Positions 37,069-40,440 of a stretch of DNA of 40,440 nucleotides are shown in pieces. The notes below the pieces were generated by a model. The model was not told where the DNA came from, searched no databases, and saw nothing but the letters and a program-made list of their open reading frames with translations. Numbering within the stretch: position 1 is the stretch's first letter; every line of letters starts with the position of its first letter. The DNA comes from Arthrobacter wenxiniae (GTDB lineage: Bacteria; Actinomycetota; Actinomycetes; Actinomycetales; Micrococcaceae): assembly GCF_013376105.1 (NCBI RefSeq), contig NZ_JAAMFM010000037.1, positions 1 to 40,440 on the forward strand, given 5' to 3'. The translations under genes were made by a program, and so were the position numbers.

Positions 37069-38082
37069 CTACGGCAGGGTGACCACCATCTTGCCCGTGT
37101 TGGCGCCGCGCATCAGCTCGAGGAACGCGTGCGGCGCATTTTCCAGCCCGGCCACCACGGTTTCGTCGAAGCGGACGGTTCCCGCCGCCAGCCAGCCCGC
37201 CATTTTCGCCGCAAATTCGCCGGCGAGGTCCTGGTGGGATCCGACCAAGAAACCCCGCAGCGTGAGCTGCTTGCCGATGGCGGTGGCCAGGTTCCGCGGG
37301 GCTGTGGGGGCCTCGGTGCTGTTGTAGGCCGAGATGGCGCCGCACAGGGCGATGCGTCCAAACGGGTTCATCACGGCGATCGCCGCCTCCAGCTGTTCGC
37401 CGCCCACATTGTCAAAGTAGACGTCGATTCCGGAGCCCTCCCCCAGGACGCCGCGCAGCAGCTGCTTCGCCGGGCCGTCGTGGTAGTTGAAGGCCGCGTC
37501 GAAGCCGAGCCCGAGCAGGTGCGCCACCTTCTCCGGCGAGCCGGCGCTGCCGACGACGCGCCCGGCCCCCAGCGCCTTGGCGATCTGGCCCACGAGCGAT
37601 CCCACGGCCCCTGCCGCGCCGGAGACAAACACAGCGTCCCCGGGTGTGAACGCCGCCACCCGGGTCAGCCCCGCGTAGGCGGTCAGGCCGGTCATGCCAA
37701 GCGCGCCAAGGAACGCCGTGGGCGGGGCCAGCGAGGGATCCACCTTCCTGGTGGCCGTGGCCGGGAGCACCGCGTAGTCACGCCACCCGAGTCCATGGAC
37801 GACGACGTCCCCCTCCTTGCGCCCGTCGCTCCTGGACGCCACCACCTCACCCACGGCGCCGCCGTCGAGCGCGGCATCCAGGGCGAAGGGGGCGCTGTAG
37901 GACCTGGCGTCGTTCATCCGCCCGCGCATGTAGGGGTCCACGCTCATGGCCAGGTTGCGCACCAGGACCTGGCCGTCACCCAGCTCGGGGACCGGCTTTT
38001 CAACGAGCCGGAAGTTTTCGGGGACGGGCCAGCCGTGGGGGCGGGAGGCGAGCTGGATTTCGCGGGACGTCAGGGCGCTCAT
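37069..38082 (-). CDS. NADP-dependent zinc-free medium-chain oxidoreductase (PTGR/CurA-like)
   Basis: A 337-aa MDR-superfamily enzyme like alkenal/one reductases and curcumin reductase. The N-terminus has the family opening REIQLASRPHGWPVPENFRL and the block MSVDPYMRGRM. The nucleotide-binding fold carries VSGAAGAVGSLVGQIAK (about residues 152-168), then YFDNVGGE. No zinc-binding Cys cluster is present. Such enzymes reduce double bonds of reactive alpha,beta-unsaturated carbonyls, which arise from lipid peroxidation. Its ATG 38082 overlaps the ohr stop by four bases (ATGA), so it is translationally coupled to ohr. A 6-bp hairpin (about 37039-37060) follows the stop. Confidence 0.9.
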   Translation of the reverse strand: MSALTSREIQLASRPHGWPVPENFRLVEKPVPELGDGQVLVRNLAMSVDPYMRGRMNDARSYSAPFALDAALDGGAVGEVVASRSDGRKEGDVVVHGLGWRDYAVLPATATRKVDPSLAPPTAFLGALGMTGLTAYAGLTRVAAFTPGDAVFVSGAAGAVGSLVGQIAKALGAGRVVGSAGSPEKVAHLLGLGFDAAFNYHDGPAKQLLRGVLGEGSGIDVYFDNVGGEQLEAAIAVMNPFGRIALCGAISAYNSTEAPTAPRNLATAIGKQLTLRGFLVGSHQDLAGEFAAKMAGWLAAGTVRFDETVVAGLENAPHAFLELMRGANTGKMVVTLP

Positions 38083-38513
38083 GCTGCGGCTTCTTCCGTG
38101 GCGAGGGTCAGCTCGACGTCGACGTTGCCGCGGGTCGCGTTGGAATAGGGGCAGGCCTGGTGGGCCTTTTCCACGAGGGCCGCGGCCTCTTCCGCGCCAA
38201 GCTCGGGCAGTGAGATCTCCAGGCGGACGGAGATGCCGAACGCCCCCTTGCCGATGGCTCCGAGGTCCACTTCGGCACGGACCGAGGAGCCGGTGACGTC
38301 CGCCTTGGCGCGCCGGGCCACCAGGCGCAGGGCCGAGTGGAAGCATGCGGCGTAGCCGGCGGCGAAGAGCTGCTCCGGGTTGGTGCCGCTGCCGCTGCCG
38401 CCCATTTCGGCGGGCGCGGCGAGGTCCACGACGAGCCTTCCGTCGTCGGTGCGGGCCTGGCCGTCTCGTCCGTCTCCGGTGGCGAGGGCGCGGGCGGTGT
38501 ACAAGGCGCTCAT
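38079..38513 (-). CDS. ohr: Organic hydroperoxide resistance protein Ohr (OsmC/Ohr family)
   Basis: A 144-aa thiol peroxidase that reduces organic and fatty-acid hydroperoxides. Both redox cysteines are present: C57 in GYAACFHSAL and C121 in HQACPYSNATRGN, the Ohr-type pattern. The opening SALYTARALATGDGRDG and the PEQLFAAG segment with the active-site Glu fit the family. ATG 38513 has AAGGA six bases upstream; a longer frame to 38570 is unsupported. It lies 31 bases after ohrR and is coupled to the oxidoreductase downstream, so the three form one operon. In other bacteria Ohr is recycled by lipoylated proteins. Confidence 0.93.
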   Translation of the reverse strand: MSALYTARALATGDGRDGQARTDDGRLVVDLAAPAEMGGSGSGTNPEQLFAAGYAACFHSALRLVARRAKADVTGSSVRAEVDLGAIGKGAFGISVRLEISLPELGAEEAAALVEKAHQACPYSNATRGNVDVELTLATEEAAA

Positions 38514-38544
38514 GGGGATTCCTTCGGTTTGTTTGGCTTTTTGG

Positions 38545-38982
38545 CTATTTGACGTGGGCCTGCAGGGCATCGGTGTACCTGGCCAGCGTGCTGTTCAGCT
38601 GCTCGACCTCGGCGCGCGTCAGGCCGGCGGCCGCGGCGATTTGCGCGGGAACCCTGGCGGCCTGTTCGCGGAGCGCCGCGCCGCGGGCGGTGAGGTGCAC
38701 GGCCACCCGGCGTTCGTCGTCGGGCGCTCGCCGGCGCTCCAGCAGGCCTGCGGACTCCAGGCGCTTGAGCAGCGGGGACAGCGTGCCGGAATCAAGCTGG
38801 AGCTCCTCCCCCAGTTCCCGGACGGAGGCGCCGTCACGCTCCCACAGCAGCAGCATGACCAGGTACTGCGGGTAGGTCAGGCCCAGCTCCTGGAGGAGGG
38901 GGCGGTAGACGGCGGTGGCCGCGCGGGAAGCTGCGTACAGGGAGAAGCAGACTTGGCGCTTGAGGATGCTGCGTTCGGACAT
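38545..38982 (-). CDS. ohrR: Organic hydroperoxide-sensing MarR repressor OhrR
   Basis: A 145-aa MarR-family dimeric repressor. The peroxide-sensing Cys is conserved at C12 in KRQVCFSLYAASRA, which matches the OhrR hallmark. The winged helix follows (YPQYLVMLLLWE, SGTLSPLLKRLESAGLLERR, DERRVAVHLT). No second Cys is visible, so it would be of the one-Cys OhrR class that forms mixed disulfides with small thiols such as mycothiol. ATG 38982 lies six bases after -10 TAGGCT, which suits a leaderless transcript; GTG 38988 is the alternative. It is the promoter-proximal gene of ohrR-ohr-oxidoreductase. Confidence 0.92.
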   Translation of the reverse strand: MSERSILKRQVCFSLYAASRAATAVYRPLLQELGLTYPQYLVMLLLWERDGASVRELGEELQLDSGTLSPLLKRLESAGLLERRRAPDDERRVAVHLTARGAALREQAARVPAQIAAAAGLTRAEVEQLNSTLARYTDALQAHVK

Positions 38983-38988
38983 GGCCAC

Positions 38989-39032
38989 AGCCTACCCCTG
39001 TTTTTGGTTGTGCACAACTAAATTGTGCACAA
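38989..39032 (-). promoter_or_regulatory. ohrR promoter with twin OhrR-operator palindromes
   Basis: Two perfect copies of the palindrome TTGTGCACAA lie at 39008-39017 and 39023-39032, 15 bases apart. The first contains the -35 TTGTGC (39012-39017), followed by a 17-base spacer and -10 TAGGCT (38989-38994), then six bases to the ohrR ATG. Binding of OhrR here would block the promoter directly. Confidence 0.75.
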
Positions 39033-39066
39033 CTTGACAAGGCCCGCCCCGCAGACCGGTTGGAGC

Positions 39067-39090
39067 TGATCCCCAAGGAGGGGGGGATCA
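39067..39090 (-). terminator. Hairpin downstream of the amidohydrolase gene
   Basis: Perfect 8-bp arms (39067-39074 and 39083-39090) enclose an 8-base loop, about 50 bases past the amidohydrolase stop. No T-run is present. It would separate this gene from the ohrR promoter. Confidence 0.4.
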
Positions 39091-39140
39091 AGTCCAACCT
39101 CAACAATGAGGGCGGTGGTTGTCGCCAACTCCGCGGAGGG

Positions 39141-40340
39141 TCAGGCGGCGCGCAGGGTCCGCAGGGCCGCGGCCGTCAGGACGCGGATGCCCACGGCGAG
39201 GGCGCGCTCGTCTGCAATGTAGTCGCCGCGGTGGAGGTCGTATTCCTCGCCGCCGGGGACATGGGTGCCCAGGCGCATCAACGAGCCCGGGACCCCCTGC
39301 AGGAACCAGGCAAAGTCCTCCCCGCCCATGGACTGCGGGGCCAGGACCACGGAGTCCTCGCCCAGTTCGGCACGGGCGGCGGCCTCGATGATCGCCGTTT
39401 CATGTTCGGAGTTGACCACCGGCGGCACGCCGCGGGTGTGTTCCAGTTGCACGTCCACGCCATAGGGTGCCGCCACCTGCTGGACCACCGCGTCCAGCAG
39501 TTCACCGGCTGCATGCCAGGCCTCGCGGTCCAGGCAGCGCATGGTGCCGCTCATGACGCCGTGGCCGGGGATCGCGTTCGGCGCCGAGCCTGCGCTGATC
39601 TGGCCCCACACCATGGACACGCCGCTGCGCACGTCCACGCGGCGGGACAGCACGGCCGGGACGTTGATGGCGATCTGGGCCAGCGCGAAAACCAGGTCCT
39701 CGGTCAGGTGCGGGCGCGAGCTGTGGCCGCCGCGGCCCGTCAGTTCGATCTTGATGGTGTCCGAGGCGCTCGTGATGGGCCCGATCCGGGTGCCGATCCT
39801 GCCCACTTCAATGCGGGGGTCGCAGTGCAGCGCCAGGATGCGCGGCACGCCGTCGAGTGCGCCCTGGTCGATGCAGGCCAGCGCGCCGCCGGGCAGGGTT
39901 TCCTCGGCGGGCTGGAAGATGATGCGGACCGTGCCGCCAAGCGGCTTGTCATTGTGCATCCGGGAAAGGACCAGCGCGATGCCCAGCATGGTGGCGGTGT
40001 GGATGTCGTGGCCGCAGCCGTGGGTCACCCCGTGGTTGCGGGAGGCAAAGGGCAGCCCGGTCTCCTCGATGATGGGCAGGGCGTCAATGTCCCCGCGCAA
40101 CGCCGTCGCAATGGGGCCCTCCCCCACGTCAACAATGACGCCGGTCCCGTCCAGGCGGCGCGGCGAGAGTCCGGCGGCGGCGAGGCGGTCGTAGATGGCC
40201 GCGGTGGTGCGGTGCTCCTGGAACGACAGTTCGGGGTGGGCATGCAGCTCGCGCCGGAATGCGGTGACCTCGTCGATCAGCGGCTCGAGCCAGGGACTGA
40301 CCAATTCCGTAGGTTCTGTTTCCAGCGAATAGTTGCGCAC
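39141..40340 (-). CDS. M20-family amidohydrolase (AmiA/IAA-amino-acid-hydrolase type)
   Basis: A 399-aa metallopeptidase of the M20D amidohydrolase group, which hydrolyses N-acyl amino acids or related amides. Metal-site motifs are present: RRELHAHPELSFQE, ALRGDIDALPI with the catalytic Asp, THGCGHDIHTATMLG with Cys and His ligands, and IFQPAEETLPGG with the acidic pair. GGEDFAWFLQGVPG follows near the C-terminus. The substrate cannot be fixed. Start: GTG 40340 lies exactly seven bases after TAAAGT (40348-40353), like add; ATG 40358 is the alternative and has no ribosome site. In mycobacteria amiA/amiB genes also lie near add-deoA-cdd. Confidence 0.9.
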   Translation of the reverse strand: MRNYSLETEPTELVSPWLEPLIDEVTAFRRELHAHPELSFQEHRTTAAIYDRLAAAGLSPRRLDGTGVIVDVGEGPIATALRGDIDALPIIEETGLPFASRNHGVTHGCGHDIHTATMLGIALVLSRMHNDKPLGGTVRIIFQPAEETLPGGALACIDQGALDGVPRILALHCDPRIEVGRIGTRIGPITSASDTIKIELTGRGGHSSRPHLTEDLVFALAQIAINVPAVLSRRVDVRSGVSMVWGQISAGSAPNAIPGHGVMSGTMRCLDREAWHAAGELLDAVVQQVAAPYGVDVQLEHTRGVPPVVNSEHETAIIEAAARAELGEDSVVLAPQSMGGEDFAWFLQGVPGSLMRLGTHVPGGEEYDLHRGDYIADERALAVGIRVLTAAALRTLRAA

Positions 40341-40347
40341 AACACAA

Positions 40348-40353
40348 ACTTTA
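40348..40353 (-). promoter_or_regulatory. -10 element of a leaderless promoter for the amidohydrolase gene
   Basis: TAAAGT on the minus strand ends seven bases before GTG 40340. The same hexamer and spacing occur at add. It would be inside the coding region if the ATG at 40358 were used instead. The remaining bases to the window end show no gene. Confidence 0.4.
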
Positions 40354-40440
40354 GCCATGTCGCCGTGCCGGGGCGTCATTGGCGGTCGCCGCGTTACGCG
40401 CCGCCCCGGCCGGCACGCTGACCGGCTGACCGGCAGAGCC

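Overview
This window comes from a high-GC actinobacterium, most probably an Arthrobacter-like member of the Micrococcaceae. The evidence is the strong G/C bias at third codon positions, a mycothiol-dependent enzyme (Mca), the actinobacterial families DUF501 and DUF4307, GTG/TTG starts, ATGA stop/start overlaps and several probable leaderless starts. I see no phage, IS element, integrase or CRISPR. It is chromosomal housekeeping and catabolic DNA with 37 protein genes and one tRNA.

Layout. (1) 1-9066: phoH2-like gene, a DUF1275 membrane protein and a short-chain cis-prenyl transferase, then a hemolysin-III protein, a thioredoxin-fold DUF255 protein, a small membrane protein, mca, DUF4307 and greA. 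From memory, hlyIII-greA matches the Mycobacterium tuberculosis Rv1080c-Rv1086 neighbourhood. (2) 9183-12023: threonine ammonia-lyase and an AI-2E-type permease. (3) 12027-16336: galactose (Leloir) cluster, with galM divergent from a coupled deoR-galT-galK operon across a symmetrical AT-rich operator. (4) 16357-19766: a Bax-inhibitor-1 family protein, a tRNA with anticodon UAA but a short variable arm, a GNAT acetyltransferase, and NDH-2 with a Rex-like operator at its promoter. (5) 19915-25376: eno, then ftsB/divIC, DUF501, ppx/gppA and a membrane-anchored subtilisin. (6) 25547-28536: a PadR regulator with a His/Gly-rich N-terminus and a palindromic operator, then mazG and add. (7) 28571-36919: DedA protein and a BMP-type nucleoside ABC transporter joined to cdd and deoA. 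(8) 37069-40340: oxidoreductase, ohr and ohrR under a twin-palindrome operator, and an M20 amidohydrolase.

How the genes work together. The bmp-ATPase-permease-permease-cdd-deoA operon imports nucleosides, deaminates cytidine and phosphorolyses thymidine; add deaminates adenosine nearby. OhrR, Ohr and the coupled oxidoreductase form a peroxide/electrophile defence unit next to other redox functions (Mca, NDH-2).

Less ordinary signals: the class-I-shaped tRNA(UAA); a family of 32-33 bp tandem repeats present at two loci 26 kb apart; the Rex-like site at ndh; the OhrR operator built into a leaderless promoter; a 15-bp perfect hairpin between the binding-protein and ATPase genes; and low-complexity tails on PadR, DedA and NDH-2. 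No clearly new multi-gene system is visible.
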